The notes under the pieces: model-generated | Database searches by the model: none | What the model saw: only the letters and a program-made list of their open reading frames with translations | Told to the model about the DNA's origin: nothing | In this document: positions 1-9,594 of the stretch, in pieces | How positions within the stretch are numbered: the first letter of the stretch is position 1 | Layout: every line of letters starts with the position of its first letter | Translations under genes and position numbers: made by a program | NCBI GenBank assembly: GCA_031769625.1 | Contig: JAUIMM010001249.1 | Span: 124,001 to 188,000 of the forward strand | Direction: 5' to 3' | DNA length: 64,000 bases | From: Taudactylus pleione | Lineage: Eukaryota > Chordata > Amphibia > Anura > Myobatrachidae

Positions 1-184
1 CATTTGTGGGTCTTGGTCTTCAACACATCCAGTGAAATTTTGAGCTGTCTGTGTTTGCTACAAGAGGAGATATCACAAAGTATGCGCTTTTGTTGTTTCC
101 ATTGCTTTCAAAGCATTTTGGCCTAAAACGTGCATTTGCTGTTTTCTCTTAAACGCAACATGGGAGAAAAACCATTTCACATCA
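1..184. repeat. Reference 184-bp monomer (subtype B)
   Basis: One full repeat unit in the phase used here, from CATTTGTGGG to the next CATTTGTGGG at 185. Landmarks in order: CTTCAACACATCCAG, GAAATTTTGAGCTG, CAAGAGGAGATATCAC, TATGCGCTTTTG, the variable TTGTTTCC block, CAAAGCATTTTGGCC, AAACGTGCATTTGCTG, TTAAACGCAACATGGG, and GAAAAACCATTTCACATCA. The other subtypes differ mainly in the TTGTTTCC block and in the stretch after GGCC. Each unit holds three CpG sites (GCGC, ACGT, ACGC). Confidence 0.93.
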
Positions 185-368
185 CATTTGTGGGTTTTGG
201 TCTTCAACACATCCAGTGAAATTTTGAGCTGTCTGTGTTTGCTACAAGAGGAGATATCACAAAGTATGCGCTTTTGTTATTTCCATTGCTTTCAATGTAT
301 TTTGGCCTAAAACTTGCATTTGCTGTTTTCTCTTAAACGCAACATGGGAGAAAAACCATTTCACATCA

Positions 369-551
369 CATTTGTGGGTTTTGGTCTTCAACACATCCAG
401 TGAAATTTTGAGCTGTCTGTGTTTGCTACAAGAGGAGATAACACAAAGTATGCGCTTTTGTGTTTCCATTGCTTTCAATGCATTTTGGCCTCAAACGTGC
501 ATTTGCTGTTTTCTCTTAAACGCAACATGGGAGAAAAACCATTTCACATCA
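369..551. repeat. 183-bp monomer subtype D
   Basis: Example of the one-base-shorter monomer. It reads TTTTGTGTTTCC where the 184-bp types read TTTTGTTGTTTCC or TTTTGTTATTTCC, has GATAAC in place of GATATC, and has GGCCTCAAACG in place of GGCCTAAAACG. Because 183 is 61 codons, this subtype keeps the reading frame across its length, which is why the longest array open frames begin in D monomers. D recurs every few monomers throughout the array. A variant form (such as 736-918) keeps GATATC and often has CTGGGTC at the start of the unit. Confidence 0.9.
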
Positions 552-3490
552 CATTTGTGGGTCTTGGTCTTCAACACATCCAGTGAAATTTTGAGCTGTC
601 TGTGTTTGCTACAAGAGGAGATATCACAAAGTATGCGCTTTTGTTATTTCCATTGCTTTCAATGCATTTTGGCCTAAAACGTGCATTTGCTGTTTTCTCT
701 TAAACGCAACATGGGAGAAAAACCATTTCACATCACATTACTGGGTCTTGGTCTTCAACACATCCAGTGAAATTTTGAGCTGTCTGTGTTTGCTACAAGA
801 GGAGATATCACAAAGTATGCGCTTTTGTGTTTCCATTGCTTTCAATGCATTTTGGCCTCAAACGTGCATTTGCTGTTTTCTCTTAAACGCAACATGGGAG
901 AAAAACCATTTCACATCACATTTGTGGGTCTTGGTCTTCAACACATCCAGTGAAATTTTGAGCTGTCTGTGTTTGCTACAAGAGGAGATATCACAAAGTA
1001 TGCGCTTTTGTTGTTTTCATTGCTTTCAATGCATTTTGGCCTAAAACGTGCATTTGCTGTTTTCTCTTAAACGCAACATGGGAGAAAAACCATTTCACAT
1101 CACATTTGTGGGTCTTGGTCTTCAACACATCCAGTGAAATTTTGAGCTGTCTGTGTTTGCTACAAGAGGAGATATCACAAAGTATGCGCTTTTGTTATTT
1201 CCATTGCTTTCAATGCATTTTGGCCTAAAACTTGCATTTGCTGTTTTCTCTTAAATGCAACATGGGAGAAAAACCATTTCACATCAGATTTGTGGGTTTT
1301 GGTCTTCAACACATCCAGTGAAATTTTGAGCTGTCTGTGTTTGCTACAAGAGGAGATAACACAAAGTATGCGCTTTTGTTGTTTCCATTGCTTTCAATGC
1401 ATTTTGGCCTAAGACGTGCATTTGCTGTTTTCTCTTAAACGCAACATGGGAGAAAAACCATTTCACATCACATTTGTGGGTCTTGGTCTTCAACACATCC
1501 AGTGAAATTTTGAGCTGTCTGTGTTTGCTACAAGAGGAGATATCACAAAGTATGCGCTTTTGTTGTTTTCATTGCTTTCAATGCATTTTGGCCTAAAAAG
1601 TGCATTTGCTGTTTTCTCTTAAACGCAACATGGGAGAAAAACCATTTCACATCACATTTGTGGGTCTTGGTCTTCAACACATCCAGTGAAATTTTGAGCT
1701 GTCTGTGTTTGCTACAAGAGGAGATATCACAAAGTATGCGCTTTTGTTATTTCCATTGCTTTCAATGTATTTTGGCCTAAAACTTGCATTTGCTGTTTTC
1801 TCTTAAACGCAACATGGGAGAAAAACCATGTCACATCACATTTGTGGGTTTTGGTCTTCAACACATCCAGTGAAATTTTGAGCTGTCTGTGTTTGCTACA
1901 AGAGGAGATAACACAAAGTATGCGCTTTTGTGTTTCCATTGCTTTCAATGCATTTTGGCCTCAAACGTGCATTTGCTGTTTTCTCTTAAATGCAACATGG
2001 GAGAAAAACCATTTCACATCACATTTGTGGGTCTTGGTCTTCAACAAATCCAGTGAAATTTTGAGCTGTCTGTGTTTGCTACAAGAGAAGATATCACAAA
2101 GTATGCGCTTTTGTTATTTCCATTGCTTTCAATGCATTTTGGCCTAAAACTTGCATTTGCTGTTTTCTCTTAAACGCAACATGGGAGAAAAACCATTTCA
2201 CATCACATTTGTGGGTCTTGGTCTTCAACACATCCAGTGAAATTTTGAGCTGTCTGTGTTTGCTACAAGAGGAGATATCACAAAGTATGCGCTTTTGTTG
2301 TTTTCATTGCTTTCAATGCATTTTGGCCTAAAACGTGCATTTGCTGTTTTCTCTTAAACGTAACATGGGAGAAAAACCATTTCACATCACATTTGTGGGT
2401 CTTGGTCTTCAACACATCCAGTGAAATTTTGAGCTGTCTGTGTTTGCTACAAGAGGAGTTAACACAAAGTATGCGCTTTTGTGTTTCCATTGCTTTCAAT
2501 GCATTTTGGCCTCAAACGTGCATTTGCTGTTTTCTCTTAAACGCAACATGGGAGAAAAACCATTTCACATCACATTTGTGGGTCTTGGTCTTCAACACAT
2601 CCAGTGAAATTTTGAGCTGTCTGTGTTTGCTACAAGAGGAGATATCACAAAGTATGCGCTTTTGTTGTTTCCATTGCTTTCAAAGCATTTTGGCCTAAAA
2701 CGTGCATTTGCTGTTTTCTCTTAAACGCAACATGGGAGAAAAACCATTTCACATCACATTTGTGGGTTTTGGTCTTCAACACATCCAGTGAAATTTTGAG
2801 CTGTCTGTGTTTGCTACAAGAGGAGATATCACAAAGTATGCGCTTTTGTTATTTCCATTGCTTTCAATGTATTTTGGCCTAAAACTTGCATTTGCTGTTT
2901 TCTCTTAAAAGCAACATGGGAGAAAAACCATTTCACATCACATTTGTGGGTTTTGGTCTTCAACACATCCAGTGAAATTTTGAGCTGTCTGTGTTTGCTA
3001 CAAGAGGAGATAACACAAAGTATGCGCTTTTGTGTTTCCATTGCTTTCAATGCATTTTGGCCTCAAACGTGCATTTGCTGTTTTCTCTTAAACGCAACAT
3101 GGGAGAAAAACCATTTCACATCATATTTGTGGGTCTTGGTCTTCAACACATCCAGTGAAATTTTGAGCTGTCTGTGTTTGCTACAAGAGGAGATATCACA
3201 AAGTATGCGCTTTTGTTATTTCCATTGCTTTCAATGCATTTTGGCCTAAAACTTGCATTTGCTGTTTTCTCTTAAACGCAACATGGGAGAAAAACCATTT
3301 CACATCACATTTCTGGGTCTTGGTCTTCAACACATCCAGTGAAATTTTGAGCTGTCTGTGTTTGCTACAAGAGGAGATATCACAAAGTATGCGCTTTTGT
3401 GTTTCCATTGCTTTCAATGCATTTTGGCCTCAAACGTGCATTTGCTGTTTTCTCTTAAACGCAACATGGGAGAAAAACCATTTCACATCA

Positions 3491-4961
3491 CATTTGTGGG
3501 TCTTGGTCTTCAACACATCCAGTGAAATTTTGAGCTGTCTGTGTTTGCTACAAGAGGAGATATCACAAAGTATGCGCTTTTGTTGTTTTCATTGCTTTCA
3601 ATGCATTTTGGCCTAAAACGTGCATTTGCTGTTTTCTCTTAAACGCAACATGGGAGAAAAACCATTTCACATCACATTTGTGGGTCTTGGTCTTCAACAC
3701 ATCCAGTGAAATTTTGAGCTGTCTGTGTTTGCTACAAGAAGAGATAACACAAAGTATGCGCTTTTGTGTTTCCATTGCTTTCAATGCATTTTGGCCTCAA
3801 ACGTGCATTTGCTGTTTTCTCTTAAACGCAACATGGGAGAAAAACCATTTCACATCACATTTGTGGGTTTTGGTCTTCAACATATCCAGTGAAATTTTGA
3901 GCTGTCTGTGTTTGCTACAAGAGGAGATATCACAAAGTATGTGCTTTTGTTGTTTTCATTGCTTTCAATGCATTTTGGCCTAAAACGTGCATTTGCTGTT
4001 TTCTCTTAAACGCAACATGGGAGAACAACCATTTCACATCACATTTGTGGGTCTTGGTCTTCAACACATCCAGTGAAATTTTGAGCTGTCTGTGTTTGCT
4101 ACAAGAGGAGATATCACAAAGTATGCGCTTTTGTTGTTTTCATTGCTTTCAATGCATTTTGGCCTAAAACGTGCATTTGCTGTTTTCTCTTAAACGCAAC
4201 ATGGGAGAAAAACCATTTCACATCACATTTGTGGGTCTTGGTCTTCAACACATCCAGTGAAATTTTGAGCTGTCTGTGTTTGCTACAAGAGGAGATATCA
4301 CAAAGTATGCGCTTTTGTTATTTCCATTGCTTTCAATGTATTTTGGCCTAAAACTTGCATTTGCTGTTTTCTCTTAAACGCAACATGGGAGAAAAACCAT
4401 TTCACATCACATTTGTGGGTTTTGGTCTTCAACACATCCAGTGAAATTTTGAGCTGTCTGTGTTTGCTACAAGAGGAGATATCACAAAGTATGCGCTTTT
4501 GTTGTGTCCATTGCTTTCAAAGCATTTTGGCCTCAAACGTGCATTTGCTGTTTTCTCTTAAACGCAACATGGGAGAAAAACCATTTCACATCACATGTGT
4601 GGGTTTTGGTCTTCAACACATCCAGTGAAATTTTGAGCTGTCTGTGTTTGCTACAAGAGGAGATATCACAAAGTATGCGCTTTTGTTATTTCCATTGCTT
4701 TCAATGTATTTTGGCCTAAAACTTGCATTTGCTGTTTTCTCTTAAACGCAACATGGGAGAAAAACCATTTCACATCACATTTGTGGGTCTTGGTCTTCAA
4801 CACATCCAGTGAAATTTTGAGCTGTCTGTGTTTGCTACAAGAGGAGATATCACAAAGTATGCGCTTTTCTTGTTTCCATTGCTTTCAAAGCATTTTGGCC
4901 TAAAACGTGCATTTGCTGTTTTCTCTTAAACGCAACATGGGAGAAAAACCATTTCACATCA
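3491..4961. repeat. 8-mer higher-order unit, 1471 bp
   Basis: Eight monomers in the order A-D-A-A-C-G-C-E, starting at 3491, 3675, 3858, 4042, 4226, 4410, 4594 and 4778. The same order starts again at 4962, exactly 1471 bp later (7 x 184 + 183). In that second copy A-D-A-A occupies 4962-5696; one further monomer is then split by the LINE, and C-G-C-E follows at 13045-13780. The second copy therefore has one additional C-like monomer. Confidence 0.85.
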
Positions 4962-5707
4962 CATTTGTGGGTCTTGGTCTTCAACACATCCAGTGAAATT
5001 TTGAGCTGTCTGTGTTTGCTACAAGAGGAGATATCACAAAGTATGCGCTTTTGTTGTTTTCATTGCTTTCAATGCATTTTGGCCTAAAACGTGCATTTGC
5101 TGTTTTCTCTTAAACGCAACATGGGAGAAAAACCATTTCACATCACATTTGTGGGTCTTGGTCTTCAACACATCCAGTGAAATTTTGAGCTGTCTGTGTT
5201 TGCTACAAGAAGAGATAACACAAAGTATGCGCTTTTGTGTTTCCATTGCTTTCAATGCATTTTGGCCTCAAACGTGCATTTGCTGTTTTCTCTTAAACGC
5301 AACATGGGAGAAAAACCATTTCACATCACATTTGTGGGTTTTGGTCTTCAACACATCCAGTGAAATTTTGAGCTGTCTGTGTTTGCTACAAGAGGAGATA
5401 TCACAAAGTATGCGCTTTTGTTGTTTTCATTGCTTTCAATGCATTTTGGCCTAAAACGTGCATTTGCTGTTTTTTCTTAAACGCAACATGGGAGAAAAAC
5501 CATTTCACATCACATTTGTGGGTCTTGGTCTTCAACACATCCAGTGAAATTTTGAGCTGTCTGTGTTTGCTACAAGAGGAGATATCACAAAGTATGCGCT
5601 TTTGTTGTTTTCATTGCTTTCAATGCATTTTGGCCTAAAACGTGCATTTGCTGTTTTCTCTTAAACGCAACATGGGAGAAAAACCATTTCACATCACATT
5701 TGTGGGT

Positions 5708-6180
5708 AATCCTTTTTTATTGAAAAACTTGCAGCATATAAATAAATACATAGAAAAAATACTGCACTTCAACATATCTTTTGCCATATATACAAAAATC
5801 AACCAGGTTATTGTAATCAAAATATATGACTCTATCAAATTCTGCAAAGAGCCACAAAACAGATAAACCTCCTGAACATAACACATCACACACTCCACCC
5901 AGACAAGACAGTGTACAAACCATCACCTGAAACAACAAAATATCTTTAAAACAATAAACTTTAACACAATAAGCTTTTAGCTATTCCCTTTTTCAAAAAA
6001 GACTTTAAAACTATCACCAACACTAACTCCAACACATAGAGAAAATGAAGGAGCTGTTTAGGCGCATGAAAATCATTCCATAAAAAAACAGAAAAATCCA
6101 AAAATCTACTGCGGAAGTGGAAAGAAGAGCTTCAAGCCCATAGGATAAACAGGAAAAAGACTGGTACTTTTTGTCACCCA
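5708..6180 (-). other. LINE 3'-UTR
   Basis: About 470 bp between the ORF2 stop and the satellite junction, at the 3' end of the element. It is AT-rich and has no convincing coding region; short open frames on both strands show no recognisable motif and one runs out of the satellite. There is no long poly(A) tail at the junction, only a short A run followed by GGATT. In LINEs this region carries the structure that the reverse transcriptase recognises to start target-primed reverse transcription; I cannot identify that structure by eye. Confidence 0.75.
5716..5721 (-). promoter_or_regulatory. Candidate polyadenylation signal of the LINE
   Basis: The minus strand reads AATAAA here, 8 bp before the element's 3' end at 5708. 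Position and sequence fit a canonical poly(A) signal at the end of a LINE transcript. AATAAA is common in AT-rich DNA, so the call rests on location. Confidence 0.5.
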
Positions 6181-9100
6181 CTAAGGGGGCTTCAGGTGCC
6201 TCCATCTCCTCGACCACCCAACAGCATCCAGTCTCCTCCTGTCCATCTCCATCAGAGACCTAACCTCGTGAAGAATGTTACACGCCACCACCTCACAGGG
6301 AAGGATTTTACTTCTAGTTGTTACTAAGCACCGTGCACTCCACGTGTGATATCTAACCACTAAACTAACTACAAAAATGGTGACCAAATCATAACGCCCA
6401 TACCCTTTGAATGCTCCGTAAACCCACTCAGGGTAACTGAGCCCCGAAAGGCACGGAATGCGTAAGGCGCTCGAAACTTTCTTATAAATCTCAATGTTAA
6501 AGGGACATTCAAGCAAGAAATGGTCCATAGTCTCCTCCTCCCCTGGACATTCCTCCCGTGGGCAACCACGATCATCGGCGCTTCTCCACCTGATGTGCCC
6601 CCTAACATAGAGCCTTCCTTGAAAAGAGAGCCAGGCCAGGTCCCTATACTTCAGTGGAATCCTCTCTGAACAGATCAAAGAGATCCCATCTGAGCAAACC
6701 TTGCCCGGGCAGTCCCTCAGTGATAGCGGGGCATAGAAGCGAGCCCGCAAAATGCCTCTCTCCAACTCCTTCCTAGAAAGGGTCTTGACATCACTCGCCA
6801 CTACTCCCCATAGCCTTGTCACTCTCAAGCACAGGATGACATAGATCGGAAGAGCACCAGACCTACCTCTGAAGGCTTTAACACGGCCGCCATCATACCA
6901 GAGTTCAAGGAAAGGAGACACCCAAGCCCTAAAACTCTCTACCCACCAAGGAGAAGTCTCCAGAAACAGACTTCCAAGATTCAATTTAATAAAAGTTGTG
7001 GCAAAAAACACCACCGGATTGACCATACCCAATCCACCTTCATTCCTTGGTCTGTAGGTTATACCCCTCTTGACAATGTTCATCCCGTTCCCCCAAAATA
7101 AAAGGAAGAACAAGGATAACACTTTGGACCACAAAGATTGTGGCAAGAAACACACGTAGCTGACATACAGAAAAATAGGAACCAGGAAAGTTTTGCACAA
7201 GTGAACCCTTTTCCTGTAGGAGAACTGCCAAGTTCTCCAGGACTGTACTTTCCTGCTGGCTTCCTCTATCCTCTTTTCCCAATTTCGAGTGGCATAATCA
7301 CCACGGTCAAAAATGATGCCTAAGATTTTGATCTGCGAACTGGCCCGGGGGAGACTGTCCGGAAGGCGAAATTCATCACCTTCCTACCCCATCCAGAAAG
7401 CTTCACATTTGTCCTGATTTACTCTGGAGCACGAGGCTTCAGAGTAGTCGGAGACTAGGTGTTCTATACACTGAGCCTCTGCCACAGAGGACAGGACCAC
7501 AGTGACATCATCTGCGTAGGCCACCACCCTCAATGGAGCCTCTGGGCCCAGCTGCACCCCCCTCAATGCACTGCAACCAATCCTCCTTACGAAGGGATCG
7601 ATCGCGAAAACATATAAGAGCGGGCTCAGGGGGCATCCCTGACGGACACCAGAGTCAACCTTGAAAGCAGGGCCCACCCAACCATTAACAAGCGGGAAGC
7701 TTTCGGCCTTATTGTATAAAACACGAAGCCAATCCACCACCCTCACTGGAAGACCATACCACTCCAGAACAGCCCACAGGTACTTGTGGTTCACCCGGTC
7801 AAAAGCCTTCGACTGGTCCAATGCCAGTAAGTACTTGCCCCACTTTTCAGCACGACAGCGTTCCACGGCCTCCCGGACGCCAAGGACAGCACTAAACGTG
7901 CTACAACCCTTCACAGTGCAATGCTGAGATGGAGACAGTACCAGCCCGGAAATTTCCATCAGCCGATTAAACAGTATTTTTGCCAGGATCTTTCTGTCCA
8001 TATTGAGAAGAGCGATGGGGCGCCAATTCTCAATACGGGACGGGTCCTTACCTTTTGATAACAATATGAGAGCGGAAGACCTCATGGAAGGAGGGAGCGA
8101 CCCCTCACCCAGGCATTCATTATAGACCTCCATAAGGCGCGGAGCCAAGATGTCCCTGAAAGCTTTAAAGAACTCGGACGTTAAACCATCCGGACCTGGA
8201 GATTTTTTGATAGACAAACTGTCTATCGCCCTCTTGACTTCCTCCACCGTCACATCATCACCCAAAGAGTCAAAGGAGGCATCAAGTTTCTGTAACCCTG
8301 GTGTCTCCCTCAGAAAGGACTCCATCCTCTCCCTAATAAGTGGCTGCTCAGACAGAAGGTCCGTATAATAGGACCTGATGACCCCCAGGATACCATCCCT
8401 GTCTTCACAGAGAGTACCCTGCCCGTCATACAGGCCCCTCACCTCCCTTAGATCAACCGCCTTCCTGCAACTCTGGTAGGGATCAGGCGAGTGGTATTTA
8501 CCATAATCCCTCTCCAAAATCAAGGAAGCCAGCCGATCATATTGGAGCTCCCTCAACTGAGCTTTCACCCGGAAGATATCCCCACTATCTCCACACTCAG
8601 AGATCAGGAAATCAAGTTTCTTCCTCAAACTCTGGTAGACACATCTTTTTCTCAAGTTCTTTTGTGCTACCAGCCTCTGAAAAAGCCTTCGAGTCCTTTT
8701 TTTGCACTCTTCCCACCACTCAGACCTAGACCAACCAGCCTCCAGAAGTGTCTCTTGTAGTTGGAAGAAATCCCTAAAGGACTGGCTAATACTCTCTTCT
8801 TTCAGAAGGTCAGAGCTCAAACGCCAAAGGCCCCGGCCTCTCTGAGGAGTTTCCGAAGCATTCAACGCGACACTCAGACAAACGTGGTCGGAGAATTCTA
8901 CAGCCCTTACCTCAGGAGGCAGAGTTTTCGAACTCTCCTTAACAAAAAACCTATCTATCCTAGACCTACGATTGCTACAATGATACGTGTAACCCGTGAG
9001 GTCTGGACAATGGTGAATGTGCACATCGACCAGACCTGCCTCTCTAACCATACTAACTAAAAATCTCGCATCATAGCCCAGGGTTGACTTTGCACCCCCC

Positions 9101-9558
9101 CTGTCTTTGGGCCTTACAATGGTGTTAAAATCACCACCAAAGACAACCTGCCGGGCCGTAAAAAGGAATGGTTTTATCAGCCCAAAAAGGCACTTCCTAT
9201 CCCAGGCCGACTGCGGTCCGTAGACGTTAATCAGCCTGAGATCATGCCCCCTTAGGCTAACATCCAAAACCATACACCTACCTATCTGTAATTCTATAAT
9301 CTTGTGTACAGTTACCATATCAGTAAAAAGCACTGCCACCCCACCGTACGGCTCGGCCGCAAGAGACCAATAGGATGGGCCCCTCCTCCACTGGCTTTTG
9401 GCCCTGCGAAGTGTGGACAAGTCCCCTATTCTGGTCTCCTGCAAAAACAAAATATCAACCTCAATCGTGTTGAAAAAAGAAAAGGCCATATAACGAGCAC
9501 GTTCAGAATAAACGGAAGCCACATTAATGGTGACACATCGTATAGGGTGTGTAGCCAT
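6181..9558 (-). pseudogene. LINE ORF2: endonuclease-reverse transcriptase, one nonsense codon
   Basis: ORF2 nicks target DNA and copies the LINE RNA onto the nick. The ATG at 9556-9558 is the first after an in-frame TAA, and begins 36 nt after the ORF1 stop. Residues 1-225 form an APE-type endonuclease: N12, E41 in LQETR, Y113 in NVYGP, D143 and N145 in GGDFN, D202 in SRID, and S223-D224-H225. The reverse transcriptase follows: SPGPDG at 453-458, motif A with D581 in ALDQSKAFD, motif B R639-Q640-G641 in SGVRQGCPLSP, and the catalytic Y681-A-D-D684. A C-terminal C-x4-C-x8-H-x4-C motif (C999, C1004, H1013, C1018) is typical of L1/Tx1 ORF2. An in-frame TAG at 7384-7386 (codon 725), just past the YADD motif, would remove the thumb and C-terminal region. 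The frame is then open to the natural TAG at 6181-6183, 1125 codons in all. No frameshift is present. A truncated 724-aa product keeps both active sites but is probably inactive. Confidence 0.93.
7384..7386 (-). other. Premature TAG in ORF2
   Basis: Minus strand ...TGG ATG GGG TAG GAA GGT. Downstream codons continue in the same frame without another stop: 61 codons to 7201, then on through the segment that ends at 6181. The distance from this codon to position 7200 is a multiple of three, so the break is a base substitution and not an indel. Several one-base changes could give TAG here; which one cannot be told from a single copy. Confidence 0.92.
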
Positions 9559-9594
9559 AGTTCTAGATTATAGAGATAGGGCTCCATTTCACTT
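9559..9594 (-). other. ORF1-ORF2 spacer, 36 nt
   Basis: Short gap between the ORF1 TGA (9595-9597) and the ORF2 ATG. ORF2 has an in-frame TAA 9 nt before its ATG, so it cannot be made by simple readthrough of ORF1. A second ATG in this spacer (minus ATGGAGCCC) lies in a different frame from ORF2. A dicistronic arrangement implies termination-reinitiation or internal initiation for ORF2, as inferred for other LINEs. Confidence 0.7.

Larger units (their letters stand above)
1..5707. repeat. 184-bp satellite array, left arm
   Basis: Head-to-tail tandem array of a 184-bp monomer, about 31 copies, all in one orientation. Taking CATTTGTGGG as the phase mark, monomers begin at 1, 185, 369, 552, 736, 919 and so on to 5697; spacings are 184 or 183 bp. 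Copies are very similar and differ mainly at a few diagnostic sites. The array is already running at base 1 and is cut at 5707 by the LINE. The monomer is AT-rich by eye. Most copies carry a GATATC (EcoRV) site, an AGCT and a GGCC. Small open frames of 60-101 codons recur once per monomer or dimer on both strands; they change frame with each 184-bp unit, often lack an ATG, and are not treated as genes. Function unknown; centromeric or heterochromatic satellite is the natural reading. Confidence 0.97.

Noticed and set aside
1842..2147. Recurrent 98-101-codon plus-strand and 73-codon minus-strand open frames in nearly every satellite dimer
   Set aside because: They are copies of the repeat itself. 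Many begin at TTG or another non-ATG codon, the frame moves by one base with each 184-bp monomer, and there is no recognisable domain or independent coding signal.
4571..4628. Plus-strand reading NMGEKPFHI resembles the TGEKPF linker of C2H2 zinc fingers
   Set aside because: Only the linker-like residues match. There are no paired Cys and His at finger spacing, the frame soon stops, and the 184-bp period does not fit an 84-bp finger. Chance is the simpler explanation.
1..5707. CRISPR array
   Set aside because: The repeats are 183-184 bp and directly adjacent, with no unique spacers and no cas genes; this is a satellite.
5760..5780. CTTCAACATATC in the LINE 3'-UTR resembles satellite CTTCAACACATC
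   Set aside because: The match is short and imperfect, with unrelated flanks. It could be a chance similarity; a role in target recognition cannot be supported from one copy.
5642..5938. Short open frames crossing the satellite-LINE junction and 3'-UTR
   Set aside because: They mix satellite and AT-rich untranslated sequence, have no motif, and exist on both strands.
6181..7200. A separate gene or a frameshifted ORF2 C-terminus
   Set aside because: It lies in exactly the same frame as the upstream ORF2 segment and is separated only by one TAG; its apparent start is a TTG. It is the C-terminal part of ORF2.
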